This document shows positions 21,263 through 29,304 of a stretch of DNA of 46,281 nt, piece by piece. A program made the position numbers and the translations under genes. The stretch is taken from positions 1-46,281 of the forward strand of contig NZ_JAGPWD010000044.1 of NCBI RefSeq assembly GCF_018119395.1. The letters are read 5' to 3'. How positions within the stretch are numbered: the first letter of the stretch is position 1; every line of letters begins with the position of its first letter. The DNA comes from Massilia sp. ZL223. Lineage in GTDB: Bacteria > Pseudomonadota > Gammaproteobacteria > Burkholderiales > Burkholderiaceae_D. Below the pieces are notes generated by a model that saw only the letters and a program-made list of their open reading frames with translations, did not search any database and was not told the origin of the DNA.

Positions 21263-21964
21263 TCACGCGCCCGGCTGCTCGAGCGCCGCCGGCTTGCTGT
21301 GGCGGATGTCGCGCCCTTCCACCACGTAGATCACGTACTCGGCGATGTTCTTGGCATGGTCGCCGATGCGCTCGATGGCCTTGGCCACCCACAGCGTATC
21401 CAGCGCGTTCGAGATCGTGCGCGGGTCTTCCATCATGAAAGTCACCAGGGTGCGCATGATGGTGCGGAATTCATGGTCCACCACTTCGTCCGCCGCGATC
21501 AGCTGCAAGGCCTGCTTGCCGTCCAGGCGGGCGAAGGCGTCGAGCGCGTCGTGCAGCAGGTCGCAAGTGGCCTTGGAGATGGTGCGGATCATGTCGTAGT
21601 GGTTGAAGGACGATGGGCCGCGCTCGTGCAGGCCCTTGGCGATGCGCGCCACCTTGGTCGCCTCGTCGCCGATGCGCTCCAGGTCGGTGATCACCTTGAT
21701 GGTCGCCATCACGGTGCGCAGGTCGTTGGCGGTCGGCTGGCGGCGCACGATCAGGTGGCTGCAGGCGTCGTCCAGCGAGACTTCCAGCTGGTTGACGGCC
21801 TGGTCCTCGGCGATCACGCGCTCGGCGCGCTCGGTATCGCCGACGCGGAAGCACTCCAGCGCCGCGTCGAACTGGGTTTCCACCATGCCGCCCATCAGCA
21901 GGACCTTGGAACGAATCGCCTCCAGCTCCTGGTCGTACTGCTTGGATGAATGCTCGCCTGTCAT
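21263..21964 (-). CDS. phoU: Phosphate signalling protein PhoU
   Basis: The 233-residue all-helical protein has two PhoU repeats, including VIAEDQAVNQLEVSLDDAC and DLERIGDEATKVARI in the first and DTLWVAKAIERIGDHAKNIA in the second, each with the E/D-x-x-x-D metal-binding pattern. It links the PstB transporter state to PhoR and represses the regulon under phosphate excess. GGAGAG five bases upstream supports the start. It lies between pstB and phoB. Confidence 0.97.
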   Translation of the reverse strand: MTGEHSSKQYDQELEAIRSKVLLMGGMVETQFDAALECFRVGDTERAERVIAEDQAVNQLEVSLDDACSHLIVRRQPTANDLRTVMATIKVITDLERIGDEATKVARIAKGLHERGPSSFNHYDMIRTISKATCDLLHDALDAFARLDGKQALQLIAADEVVDHEFRTIMRTLVTFMMEDPRTISNALDTLWVAKAIERIGDHAKNIAEYVIYVVEGRDIRHSKPAALEQPGA

Positions 21965-22012
21965 TACAACTCTCCGTCAGTGTTCGTATTGTTCAGTAAA
22001 AGCGCCGGCCGA

Positions 22013-22807
22013 TCAACCGAAGCGGCCGGTGATGTAGTCTTGCGTTTCCTTGCGCGCCGGGTTCATGAACAGCTGGTCGGTCTCGCCGAACTCCACCAGC
22101 TCGCCCAGGTACATGTAGGCAGTGTAATCGGAACAGCGCGCGGCCTGCTGCATGTTGTGGGTCACGATAGCGATCGTGTAGTCCTGCTTGAGCTCGCTGA
22201 TCAGTTCCTCGATCTTGGCGGTCGAAATCGGGTCCAGCGCCGAGGTCGGCTCGTCGAGCAGCAGCACGTCCGGCTTGACCGCCACGCCGCGCGCGATGCA
22301 CAGGCGCTGCTGCTGGCCGCCCGACAGCGACAGGCCGCTCTTGCTCAGCTTGTCCTTGGCTTCTTCCCACAGGGCCGCCTTCTTCAGCGCCCACTCGACG
22401 CGCTCGTCCATCTCGCCCTTGGACAGGTTCTCGTACAGGCGCACGCCGAAGGCGATGTTGTCGTAGATCGACATCGGGAACGGGGTCGGCTTCTGGAACA
22501 CCATGCCGACCTTGGCGCGCAGCATGTTGACGTCGACACCCGGCTCCAGGATGTTGCGGCCGCGGTAGAGGATCGAACCTTCGGCGCGCTGGCCCGGGTA
22601 CAGGTCGTACATGCGGTTCAGGGTGCGCAGCAGGGTCGACTTGCCGCAGCCCGAGGGGCCGATGAAGGCCGTCACCTGCTTGTCGTGGATGTCCAGGCTG
22701 ACGTTCTTGAGGCTCTGCGTCTTCCCGTAGAAGAAGTCCAGGCCGGAGATCTCGATCGTCTTGGTCTTGGCGGAGGCCGGGGCCGAAGTGGGCATAGGTT
22801 GGGTCAT
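22013..22807 (-). CDS. pstB: Phosphate ABC transporter ATP-binding protein PstB
   Basis: The 264-residue ATPase has Walker A GPSGCGKST, the Q loop FQKPTPFPMSIYDN, signature LSGGQQQR, Walker B VLLLDEPTSALD and the H loop VTHN. It powers PstCA-mediated phosphate import. A GTG directly precedes the ATG at 22807, and I prefer the ATG. It is 18 bases downstream of pstA. Confidence 0.97.
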   Translation of the reverse strand: MTQPMPTSAPASAKTKTIEISGLDFFYGKTQSLKNVSLDIHDKQVTAFIGPSGCGKSTLLRTLNRMYDLYPGQRAEGSILYRGRNILEPGVDVNMLRAKVGMVFQKPTPFPMSIYDNIAFGVRLYENLSKGEMDERVEWALKKAALWEEAKDKLSKSGLSLSGGQQQRLCIARGVAVKPDVLLLDEPTSALDPISTAKIEELISELKQDYTIAIVTHNMQQAARCSDYTAYMYLGELVEFGETDQLFMNPARKETQDYITGRFG

Positions 22808-22825
22808 CACAAATGTCAGGATAGA

Positions 22826-23686
22826 TTAACGCGGGGTCTTCTGGCTGAACAGGGTCCGGGACAGGATGTTCAGCAGCAGCACGGTAAAGGTCACCAGCAG
22901 CGCGCCGCCCCAGGCCAGCGAGCGCCAGTCGTCGTAGGGGCTCATGGCGAACTGGAAGATCACCACCGGCAGGTTGGCCATCGGGGCGTTCATGTCGGTG
23001 CTGTAGAACTGGTTGTTCAGGGCGGTGAACAGCAGCGGCGCGGTCTCGCCCGAGATGCGGGCCAGGGCCAGCAGCACGCCGGTCACGACGCCGGCCTTGA
23101 CGGCGCGCAGGCGCACGGTCATGGCCACTTTCCAGTGCGGCGCGCCGAGGGCGTAGGCGGCTTCGAGCAGCGAGTTCGGCACCAGGCGCAGCATGTTGTC
23201 GGTGGTGCGCACCACCACCGGCACCGCGATCAGCGACAGCGCGATGGTACCGGCATAGCCCGAGAAGTGCTGCACGTTGGCAACGTAGATCGCATACACG
23301 AACAGGCCGATCACGATCGACGGCGCCGACAGCATGATGTCGGTGACGAAGCGGGTCACGCTGGCGAACTTGTTGTTGTCGCCGTACTCGGCCAGGTAGA
23401 TGCCGGCCAGGATGCCGATCGGGGTCGAGACCAGGGTCGACAGGCCGACCATCATCAGGCTGCCCATGATGGCGTTGCGCAGGCCGCCGCCTTCGCTGCC
23501 CGGGGCCGGCGTATCGGCCGTGAACAGCAGGCTGGAGACGGCGCCGAAGCCGTTGATCAGGAGCGTGGCCAGGATCCAGAACAGGAAGCCGAGGCCGATC
23601 GCCATGGCGATCACGGACAGGACGATGCCGACGCGGTGCGCCAGCAGGCGCTTGCGGTAGACGGGGTTCTTGGCGATGGTTTGCAT
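22826..23686 (-). CDS. pstA: Phosphate ABC transporter permease PstA
   Basis: The 286-residue protein has six predicted membrane helices and the permease EAA-type loop around LLEAAYALGAPHWKVAMTVR. It forms the transmembrane channel with PstC. Its ATG overlaps the pstC stop by one base (TAATG), a sign of translational coupling. Confidence 0.96.
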   Translation of the reverse strand: MQTIAKNPVYRKRLLAHRVGIVLSVIAMAIGLGFLFWILATLLINGFGAVSSLLFTADTPAPGSEGGGLRNAIMGSLMMVGLSTLVSTPIGILAGIYLAEYGDNNKFASVTRFVTDIMLSAPSIVIGLFVYAIYVANVQHFSGYAGTIALSLIAVPVVVRTTDNMLRLVPNSLLEAAYALGAPHWKVAMTVRLRAVKAGVVTGVLLALARISGETAPLLFTALNNQFYSTDMNAPMANLPVVIFQFAMSPYDDWRSLAWGGALLVTFTVLLLNILSRTLFSQKTPR

Positions 23687-24711
23687 TATTTAGCGCCTTC
23701 CTTGCGCGACATACCGACCAGCATCAGCTTGGCAGCCGACAGGACGATGAAGGTGATCGCGAACAGGATCAGTGCCAGGGCGAACAGCGAGGACGAGTGC
23801 AAGGTGCTTGCCGCCTCGGCGAATTCGTTGGCCAGGGTCGAGGAAATCGAGTTACCGGCCGCGAACAGCGACCAGGACAGGTCGTGGGCATTGCCGATCA
23901 CGAAGGTGACAGCCATGGTCTCGCCGAGGGCGCGCCCCAGGCCCAGCATGACGCCGCCGACCACCCCGTTGCGGGTGTAAGGCAGCACCACCTTGCGCAC
24001 CACTTCCCACTTGGTGCAGCCCAGGCCGTAGGCCGATTCCTTGAGCACGGTCGGGACGATCTCGAACACGTCGCGCATCACCGAGGAGATGAAGGGAATG
24101 ATCATCACGGCCAGGATGATGCCGGCGGTCAGGATGCCGATGCCCATGGTCGGGCCCTGGAACAGCTGGCCGATCACCGGCACCTGGCCGATGGTTTCCT
24201 TCAGCAGCGGTTGCACGTGGTCGGCGAACAGCGGCGCGAACACGAACAGGCCCCACATGCCGTAGATGATCGAAGGCACGCCGGCCAGCAGCTCGACCGC
24301 GGTGCCCATCGGGCGGCGCAGCCACGCCGGGCAGATCTCGGTCAGGAACAGGGCGATGCCGAAGCTGATCGGGAAGGCGATCGCCAGCGCGATGAAGGAG
24401 GTGGCCAGGGTGCCCCAGATCGCGATCAGGGCGCCGAACTGGTCGCCCACCGGATCCCACTCGACGCGGGTGACGAAAGCGGCGCCGAATTCCTTGAAGG
24501 CCGGGGCCGCGCCGATCGCCAGCGAGACAATGATCCCGACCAGCACCAGCAGCACCGAGAACGCGAACAGCAGCGTGATTTTATGGAAGAAGAAGTCCTG
24601 GATGCGCTGCTTGCGCATGGTGCTGCGCAGCGCGGCCGCCTGGCGCGCCTCGGCTTCGCTGGACGCCTGATCAGGCAGGTCGCGCAGGACGGCTGGGGAG
24701 TGAACGCTCAT
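23686..24711 (-). CDS. pstC: Phosphate ABC transporter permease PstC
   Basis: The 341-residue protein has an N-terminal cytosolic tail of about 45 residues, then six or more membrane helices, with the EAA-type loop LKESAYGLGCTKWEVVRKV and GLGRALGETMAVTFVIGN. It pairs with PstA. A stem-loop lies between pstS and pstC, 32 bases upstream of this start. Confidence 0.96.
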   Translation of the reverse strand: MSVHSPAVLRDLPDQASSEAEARQAAALRSTMRKQRIQDFFFHKITLLFAFSVLLVLVGIIVSLAIGAAPAFKEFGAAFVTRVEWDPVGDQFGALIAIWGTLATSFIALAIAFPISFGIALFLTEICPAWLRRPMGTAVELLAGVPSIIYGMWGLFVFAPLFADHVQPLLKETIGQVPVIGQLFQGPTMGIGILTAGIILAVMIIPFISSVMRDVFEIVPTVLKESAYGLGCTKWEVVRKVVLPYTRNGVVGGVMLGLGRALGETMAVTFVIGNAHDLSWSLFAAGNSISSTLANEFAEAASTLHSSSLFALALILFAITFIVLSAAKLMLVGMSRKEGAK

Positions 24712-24742
24712 ATGTTTTTATCAATATTGCTGGTGAGCGAAA

Positions 24743-24762
24743 GGCCGGCTGGAAGGCCGGCC
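24743..24762 (-). terminator. Hairpin between pstS and pstC (attenuator-like)
   Basis: GGCCGGC and GCCGGCC pair over seven bases with a six-base loop, followed on the minus strand by TTTCG, 19 bases after the pstS stop. A weak terminator or stabilising stem here would let pstS, which is needed in excess, be made at a higher level than pstCAB. The effect is inferred. Confidence 0.55.
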
Positions 24763-24780
24763 CCTGCGCTGCGAAGATGA

Positions 24781-25818
24781 TTACCAGAGCGCCTTGCCGG
24801 CCGCGTCCTTGACGTTGGCACGCCAGGCGTCCTGCACCAGCTTGGTGACGGCGTCCGGCATCGGCACGTAGTCCAGCTCGGCCGCGGCGGCGTCGCCGTT
24901 CTTGTAGGCCCAGTCGAAGAACTTCAGCACTTCCTTGCCTTTGGCGGCGTCAGCCTGGGCCTTGTGCACCAGGATGTAGGAGGCGCCGGTGACGGGCCAG
25001 CTGGCCTTGCCCGGCTGGTTGGTCAGCACCACGGCGAAGCCCGGGGCCTTGGCCCAGTCGGCGCTGGCGGCGGCCGCGGCGAAGGCGGAGTCGTCAGGCT
25101 GGAGGAAAGCGCCGTCGGCGTTCTGCAGCTGGGTGTGCGACATGCGGTTCTTCTTGGCGTAGGCCCACTCGACGTAGCCGATGCCGCCCTTGATGCGCTG
25201 CACGTTGGCGGCCACGCCTTCGTTGCCCTTGCCGCCCACGCCCACCGCCCACTTGACGGTGGTGCCGGCGCCGACCTTGGCCTTCCATTCCGGATTGGTC
25301 TTGCTCAGGTAGTCGGTCCACAGGAAGGACGTGCCCGAGCTGTCGGCGCGGTGCACGACGGTGATGTCGTCGCCAGGGAGCTTGACGCCCGGGTTCAGCG
25401 CGGCGATCTGCGGCGCGTTCCACTTGGTGATCTTGCCCAGGAAGATATCGCCGACGACGGCGCCGGTGAGCTTGAGCTGGCCCGGGGCGACGCCCGGCAG
25501 GTTCACGACCGGCACCACGCCGCCCATCACGGCCGGGAACTGGAACAGGCCGGCGGCGTTGAGTTCATTGGCCGGCAGCGGCATGTCCGAGGCGCCGAAG
25601 TCGACGGTCTTGGCCTTGATCTGCTTGATGCCGGCGCCCGAGCCGACCGACTGGTAGTTCAGGCCGTTACCGGAGGCGGCCTTGTACATGGTGGCCCATT
25701 TCGCGTAGATCGGGTACGGGAAAGTCGCGCCGGCGCCGGTGATGTTGGCGGCCTGGACGCTGGAAGCCAGCGAGGCGGCGGCAACGGCGATGGAAACGAA
25801 CAGATGCTTCATGCGCAT
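24781..25818 (-). CDS. pstS: Periplasmic phosphate-binding protein PstS
   Basis: The 345-residue protein has a signal peptide of about 26 residues (cleavage near SVQA/ANITG) and binding motifs GAGATFPYPIYAKW, GSGAGIKQ, DFGASDMPL and HRADSSGTSFLWTDYL. It captures phosphate in the periplasm for PstCAB. The start ATG at 25818 has AGAGGA six bases upstream. A second ATG two codons on is possible. The open frame extends much further upstream, but that stretch contains the promoter and is not coding. It is the first gene of the pstSCAB-phoUBR operon. Confidence 0.97.
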   Translation of the reverse strand: MRMKHLFVSIAVAAASLASSVQAANITGAGATFPYPIYAKWATMYKAASGNGLNYQSVGSGAGIKQIKAKTVDFGASDMPLPANELNAAGLFQFPAVMGGVVPVVNLPGVAPGQLKLTGAVVGDIFLGKITKWNAPQIAALNPGVKLPGDDITVVHRADSSGTSFLWTDYLSKTNPEWKAKVGAGTTVKWAVGVGGKGNEGVAANVQRIKGGIGYVEWAYAKKNRMSHTQLQNADGAFLQPDDSAFAAAAASADWAKAPGFAVVLTNQPGKASWPVTGASYILVHKAQADAAKGKEVLKFFDWAYKNGDAAAAELDYVPMPDAVTKLVQDAWRANVKDAAGKALW

Positions 25819-25862
25819 ATCAGATCCTCTTGAAGTAAGGGGAAACCCCGGTGAACTGCTGC

Positions 25863-25925
25863 GCAGTCTACCGGCCGAATATGACAACTTCATGACATCT
25901 TTCGCCAATGTGACACGAAGATGAC
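25863..25925 (-). promoter_or_regulatory. pst promoter with two Pho boxes
   Basis: On the minus strand, CTGTCATCTTCGTGTCAC (25908-25925) and ATGTCATGAAGTTGTCAT (25879-25896) each fit the Pho-box design of two seven-base CTGTCAT-like repeats spaced by four bases. The proximal box ends ten bases before TAGACT (25863-25868), the expected -10 position where PhoB replaces the -35 contact. A further single half-site, ATGTCAT, is at 25991-25997. Confidence 0.85.
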
Positions 25926-26082
25926 AGCCGGGCAAGCGGCTGTTTCCCCTATGGAGGAGCGCTTGTCCAGCAAAAATTTCCCGCTGAAATATGACATGAA
26001 CTGCGGCACCAATCCTTGTAATTCCTGCACACAGTGCTAAGCTGAAATCGGGTAATCCGCAGTTGCTTGATAAGGAGGGGAT

Positions 26083-26099
26083 GCCGAAAGGTGTTCGGC
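26083..26099 (+). promoter_or_regulatory. Hairpin between Shine-Dalgarno and ATG of the 38-residue ORF
   Basis: GCCGAA-AGGTG-TTCGGC is a perfect six-base-pair stem. It sits between a consensus AAGGAGG (26072-26078) and the ATG at 26104. Without the hairpin the spacing would be eight bases, which is optimal. It could bring the ribosome site to the start codon. Inference only. Confidence 0.4.
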
Positions 26100-26103
26100 T
26101 GTT

Positions 26104-26220
26104 ATGTTTAATATACTGGTATTTGGTATTTTGTCCGGGCTCGTCGGTATCATAGCCCTCCAGGCTATCGAAGCAGCACGCAGCGGCTCGGACGGCCTGT
26201 ACGACCACTATCACGAATAA
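26104..26220 (+). CDS. Possible 38-residue membrane peptide
   Basis: The short ORF encodes MFNILVFGILSGLVGIIALQ followed by an acidic, His/Tyr-containing tail (to YDHYHE). The N-terminal 20 residues would span a membrane. AAGGAGG is present but 25 bases upstream, with a hairpin between. The ORF is divergent from pstS and closed by a strong hairpin at 26253-26295. No family recognised. A competing ATG at 26081 directly abuts the Shine-Dalgarno sequence, gives a 24-residue frame and seems less likely. Coding status is uncertain. Confidence 0.45.
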   Translation: MFNILVFGILSGLVGIIALQAIEAARSGSDGLYDHYHE

Positions 26221-26233
26221 AGCATAGTGGATC

Positions 26234-26250
26234 AGCCCGCTCAGCGGGCT
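26234..26250. terminator. Small hairpin 3' of the 38-residue ORF
   Basis: AGCCCGC-TCA-GCGGGCT is a perfect seven-base-pair stem 13 bases past the stop of the short ORF. No T run follows. It may act together with the larger hairpin at 26253-26295. Confidence 0.5.
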
Positions 26251-26252
26251 GC

Positions 26253-26295
26253 AAACGACAACGGCGAGGCCTCAGGCGCTCGCCGTTGGTCGTTT
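26253..26295. terminator. Bidirectional terminator between short ORF and pilZ
   Basis: AAACGAC-AACGGCGAG pairs with CTCGCCGTT-GTCGTTT (16 base pairs with one bulged G at 26288) around a ten-base loop. It lies 14 bases past the pilZ stop on the minus strand and 33 bases past the short ORF on the plus strand, so it can serve both. Confidence 0.7.
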
Positions 26296-26308
26296 CAGGG
26301 AGAGGGGC

Positions 26309-26629
26309 TCAGCGCATGAAGCGCGCCAGCGAGGTCATCGCCGCCAGTTCCAGATTCAGGAACTGGAAGCCAACCTTGAATTCGTTATTGCTGATAATGC
26401 AATACATCACCTTGGCGCGGGCGCTGATGGTAACGAACTTGCCGTCCACCAGGATGTCGAAACTCACCTGTCCCGTCTGCCCGACGAGCAGCGGATTCGG
26501 CACGCCGACGCTGACGCCATTGCCCCCCACGTCCGAGGTGCGCCCCAGGATGGGCGCATCGCCTTCCATGGCAACCATGGCCTTGGTTTTCAGGACCTTG
26601 CGGGCGGATTTCCTTTGATCTCCAAACAT
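26309..26629 (-). CDS. PilZ-domain protein
   Basis: The 106-residue protein is a single PilZ domain. It has the N-terminal arginine motif RKSAR (residues 6-10) and a degenerate D-x-G/S-x-x-G element, DVGGNGVSV (about 33-41), the two parts that bind c-di-GMP. The second motif has Gly where Ser is usual, so binding strength is uncertain. It follows radA by 62 bases on the same strand and is probably part of the alr-radA transcript. Role unknown; a c-di-GMP effector by family. Confidence 0.86.
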   Translation of the reverse strand: MFGDQRKSARKVLKTKAMVAMEGDAPILGRTSDVGGNGVSVGVPNPLLVGQTGQVSFDILVDGKFVTISARAKVMYCIISNNEFKVGFQFLNLELAAMTSLARFMR

Positions 26630-26691
26630 ACTGTTCCGGAAGAGATGAGTCAGGCAGCATTATAGGAAAAAACGGACGAGCATGAAGCCGG

Positions 26692-28068
26692 TCAGTCCAG
26701 TTCCCGCAATTTCGTGAACGCTTCGTCGATGCGCTCGACGGCCACGATCGTCATGCCTTCCACCTTCTGCTTGGGCGCGTTGGCCTTGGGGATGACGGCC
26801 ACCGAAAAGCCCAGCTTGGCCGCCTCGCGCAGGCGCTCCTGCCCGCGCGGCGCCGGGCGGATCTCGCCGGCCAGGCCGACTTCGCCGAATACCACCAGGC
26901 CGCGCGGCAGCGGCTTGTTGCGCATCGACGAGTTAATCGCCAGCAGCACGGCCAGGTCGGCCGCCGGCTCGGTGATCTTGACCCCGCCCACCGCGTTGAT
27001 GAACACGTCCTGGTCGAAGGCGGCGATGCCGGCATGGCGGTGCAGCACCGCCAGCAGCATCGCCAGGCGGTTCTGTTCCAGGCCCACCGACAGGCGGCGC
27101 GCATTCGGCAGGTGGCTGGCGTCGACCAGGGCCTGGATCTCGACCAGCAGCGGGCGCGTGCCCTCCTGGGTTACCATCACGCAAGAGCCCGGCACCTGGC
27201 TGTCGTGCTGCGACAGGAACAGCGCCGAGGGGTTCGAGACGCCCTTCAGGCCCTTCTCGGTCATCGCGAACACGCCCAGCTCGTTGACGGCGCCGAAGCG
27301 GTTCTTGATCGCCCGCACCAGGCGGAAGCTGGACTGGGTGTCGCCTTCGAAGTACAGCACGGTGTCGACGATGTGCTCAAGCACGCGCGGGCCGGCCAGC
27401 GCGCCCTCTTTCGTGACGTGGCCCACCAGGATGATGGTGATGCCGGTCTGCTTGGCCACGCGGGTAAGCTGGGCCGCGCATTCGCGCACCTGGGCCACCG
27501 AACCCGGCGCCGAGGTCAGCGCGTCGGAGTACAGCGTCTGGATCGAGTCGATCACCGCCACTTCCGGCTTGAGGTCGGCCAGGGTGCCGAGGATCTTCTC
27601 GAGCTGGATCTCGGCCTGCAATTTGAGGTCCTTGGCGTCGACCGCCAGGCGGCGCGCGCGCAGCGCGATCTGGGCGCCGGATTCCTCGCCGCTCACATAT
27701 AAAGTGTTGCGGGTCGCGGCCAGGTTCGACAGCGCCTGCAGCAGCAGGGTCGACTTGCCGATGCCGGGATCGCCGCCGATCAGCACCACGCCGCCGGCCA
27801 CCAGGCCGCCGCCCAGCACGCGGTCGAATTCCTCGATGCCGGTCCCGAAGCGCGGCACGTCGATCGCCTCGATATCCGCGAGGGACAGCACCGGCGCGGT
27901 CTGCGCCAGGGATTTATGCTGGGTCTGCGACATGCGGTTCAGGCCGGGGCCTTCCACCACCGTCTCGACCATCGTGTTCCAGGCCTTGCAATCGCCGCAC
28001 TGGCCGGTCCAGCGGCTGGCGATCGCGCCGCACTCGCTGCAGGTGTAATTCGTCTTTGCCTTAGCCAT
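26692..28068 (-). CDS. radA: DNA repair protein RadA
   Basis: The 458-residue protein has a zinc finger with Cys10, Cys13, Cys24 and Cys27 (CSECG...CGDC), a RecA-like ATPase with Walker A GGDPGIGKST (98-107), the RadA-specific KNRFG motif and a C-terminal Lon-protease-like domain (GGVKITEPAADLAVLLAI). It promotes branch migration of recombination intermediates. Its start overlaps the alr stop by eight bases, so the two are coupled. Confidence 0.98.
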   Translation of the reverse strand: MAKAKTNYTCSECGAIASRWTGQCGDCKAWNTMVETVVEGPGLNRMSQTQHKSLAQTAPVLSLADIEAIDVPRFGTGIEEFDRVLGGGLVAGGVVLIGGDPGIGKSTLLLQALSNLAATRNTLYVSGEESGAQIALRARRLAVDAKDLKLQAEIQLEKILGTLADLKPEVAVIDSIQTLYSDALTSAPGSVAQVRECAAQLTRVAKQTGITIILVGHVTKEGALAGPRVLEHIVDTVLYFEGDTQSSFRLVRAIKNRFGAVNELGVFAMTEKGLKGVSNPSALFLSQHDSQVPGSCVMVTQEGTRPLLVEIQALVDASHLPNARRLSVGLEQNRLAMLLAVLHRHAGIAAFDQDVFINAVGGVKITEPAADLAVLLAINSSMRNKPLPRGLVVFGEVGLAGEIRPAPRGQERLREAAKLGFSVAVIPKANAPKQKVEGMTIVAVERIDEAFTKLRELD

Positions 28069-29167
28069 CTGTTCCCATTCTTCCTTCAGTGACGCGCACG
28101 CGCTGCGCCAGGGCGCACATCAGCTCGTAGCCGATGGTGCCGGCGGCCTGCGCCACCTCGTCGATCGGCAGCCCGTCGCCCCACAGGGTGACCTTGCTGC
28201 CCACGCGCGCATTGGCGATGGGCGTCAGGTCGACCGTCATCATGTCCATCGACACCCGTCCCACCAGCGTGGTGCGCACGCCGTCCACCACTACCGGGGT
28301 GCCGTGCGGCGCATGGCGCGGGTAGCCGTCCGCGTAGCCGCAGGCGACCACGCCGATCGTCATGGCCTTCTCGGCCACGAAGCGGCTGCCGTAGCCCACC
28401 GTGTCGCCGGGCTGGAGCTGCTGGATGCCGATGATCTCCGAGCGCAGGGTCATGGTCGGGCGCAGCCCGTAGTCCTGGGCGCTGCGTCCGCCCGGCGTGC
28501 CGCCGTAGAGCATGATGCCTGGGCGGACCCAGTCGCTGGAGAGTTCGTCCGCCAGCTGGGGCTGGTGCAGCACCCCGCCAGAATTCGACAGGCTGCGCTC
28601 GCCCGGCAAGCCGTCCGCGCCTGCGCGGAAGCGCCGGACCTGCTCGCCGATGGCCAGCAGCGGATGCTCCAGTTCGTCCGCATTGGCGAAGTGGGTCATG
28701 TGGGTGATGTTGCGGATGCCGGGGATGGCGCGCAGGCGCTTGTAGGCCGCCGCATAATCCTCCGGGCGGAAGCCCAGGCGGTTCATCCCCGTGTTCATCT
28801 TCAGGTGGACGTCGATCGGGCGGTACAGCTGGGTGTACTCCAGCATCTTGATCTGCTCGATGCAGTGCACCGCACTATTAATATTGTGCTCGGCCAGCAG
28901 CGGCACGTCGGAGGCGTCGAAAATGCCCTCGAGAAGCAGGATCGGCTTGATCCAGCCGCTCTCGCGCAGGCGCACCGCGCTCTCGGTCTCGACCAGGGCC
29001 AGGCCGTCGGCCTGGGCGAAGCCGCGCATGCCGCGTTCCAGGCCATGCCCGTAGGCGTTGGCCTTGACCACCGCCCACAGCTTGGCCAGCGGCGCGCAGC
29101 TGCGCGCACGGTTCAGGTTGTGCTGCATGGAGTCGAGGTGGATGGTGGCGCAAAGCGGACGTGGCAT
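28061..29167 (-). CDS. alr: Alanine racemase
   Basis: The 368-residue PLP enzyme has the PLP lysine in VVKANAYGHG (Lys35), the substrate-loop HLKMNTGMNRLGF, SNSGGVL, and GVVACGYADGYPRHA followed by GRVSMDMMTVDL near the catalytic Tyr region. It interconverts L- and D-alanine for peptidoglycan. It is divergent from lplT, and radA follows with an eight-base overlap. This gene order recurs in related betaproteobacteria. Confidence 0.98.
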   Translation of the reverse strand: MPRPLCATIHLDSMQHNLNRARSCAPLAKLWAVVKANAYGHGLERGMRGFAQADGLALVETESAVRLRESGWIKPILLLEGIFDASDVPLLAEHNINSAVHCIEQIKMLEYTQLYRPIDVHLKMNTGMNRLGFRPEDYAAAYKRLRAIPGIRNITHMTHFANADELEHPLLAIGEQVRRFRAGADGLPGERSLSNSGGVLHQPQLADELSSDWVRPGIMLYGGTPGGRSAQDYGLRPTMTLRSEIIGIQQLQPGDTVGYGSRFVAEKAMTIGVVACGYADGYPRHAPHGTPVVVDGVRTTLVGRVSMDMMTVDLTPIANARVGSKVTLWGDGLPIDEVAQAAGTIGYELMCALAQRVRVTEGRMGTDG

Positions 29168-29246
29168 GGTGAAAATGGTGTCTTCGCGAAAGGGTCTATT
29201 TTACCTTAGCCCAGGCTGAGCCGTGCGCCAGCCAACTTTTGTTTCT

Positions 29247-29274
29247 TTGGAACGGAGACCTTTCATGGTATAAA
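29247..29274 (+). promoter_or_regulatory. Putative promoter of lplT
   Basis: TTGGAA (29247-29252) and TATAAA (29269-29274) are separated by 16 bases, 31 bases before the lplT ATG, in the divergent gap with alr. Confidence 0.5.
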
Positions 29275-29304
29275 GCAACTCGGACAAGATTTTAGACTTT
29301 TCGA

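Noticed and set aside
21950..23980. A 676-codon plus-strand frame antisense to pstB-pstA
   Set aside because: Antisense shadow crossing gene borders; His/Gln/Arg-rich without motifs.
26081..26155. 24-codon ORF starting at ATG 26081
   Set aside because: The ATG directly abuts the Shine-Dalgarno sequence with no spacing, and the product has no features. The 26104 frame gives a clean membrane segment.
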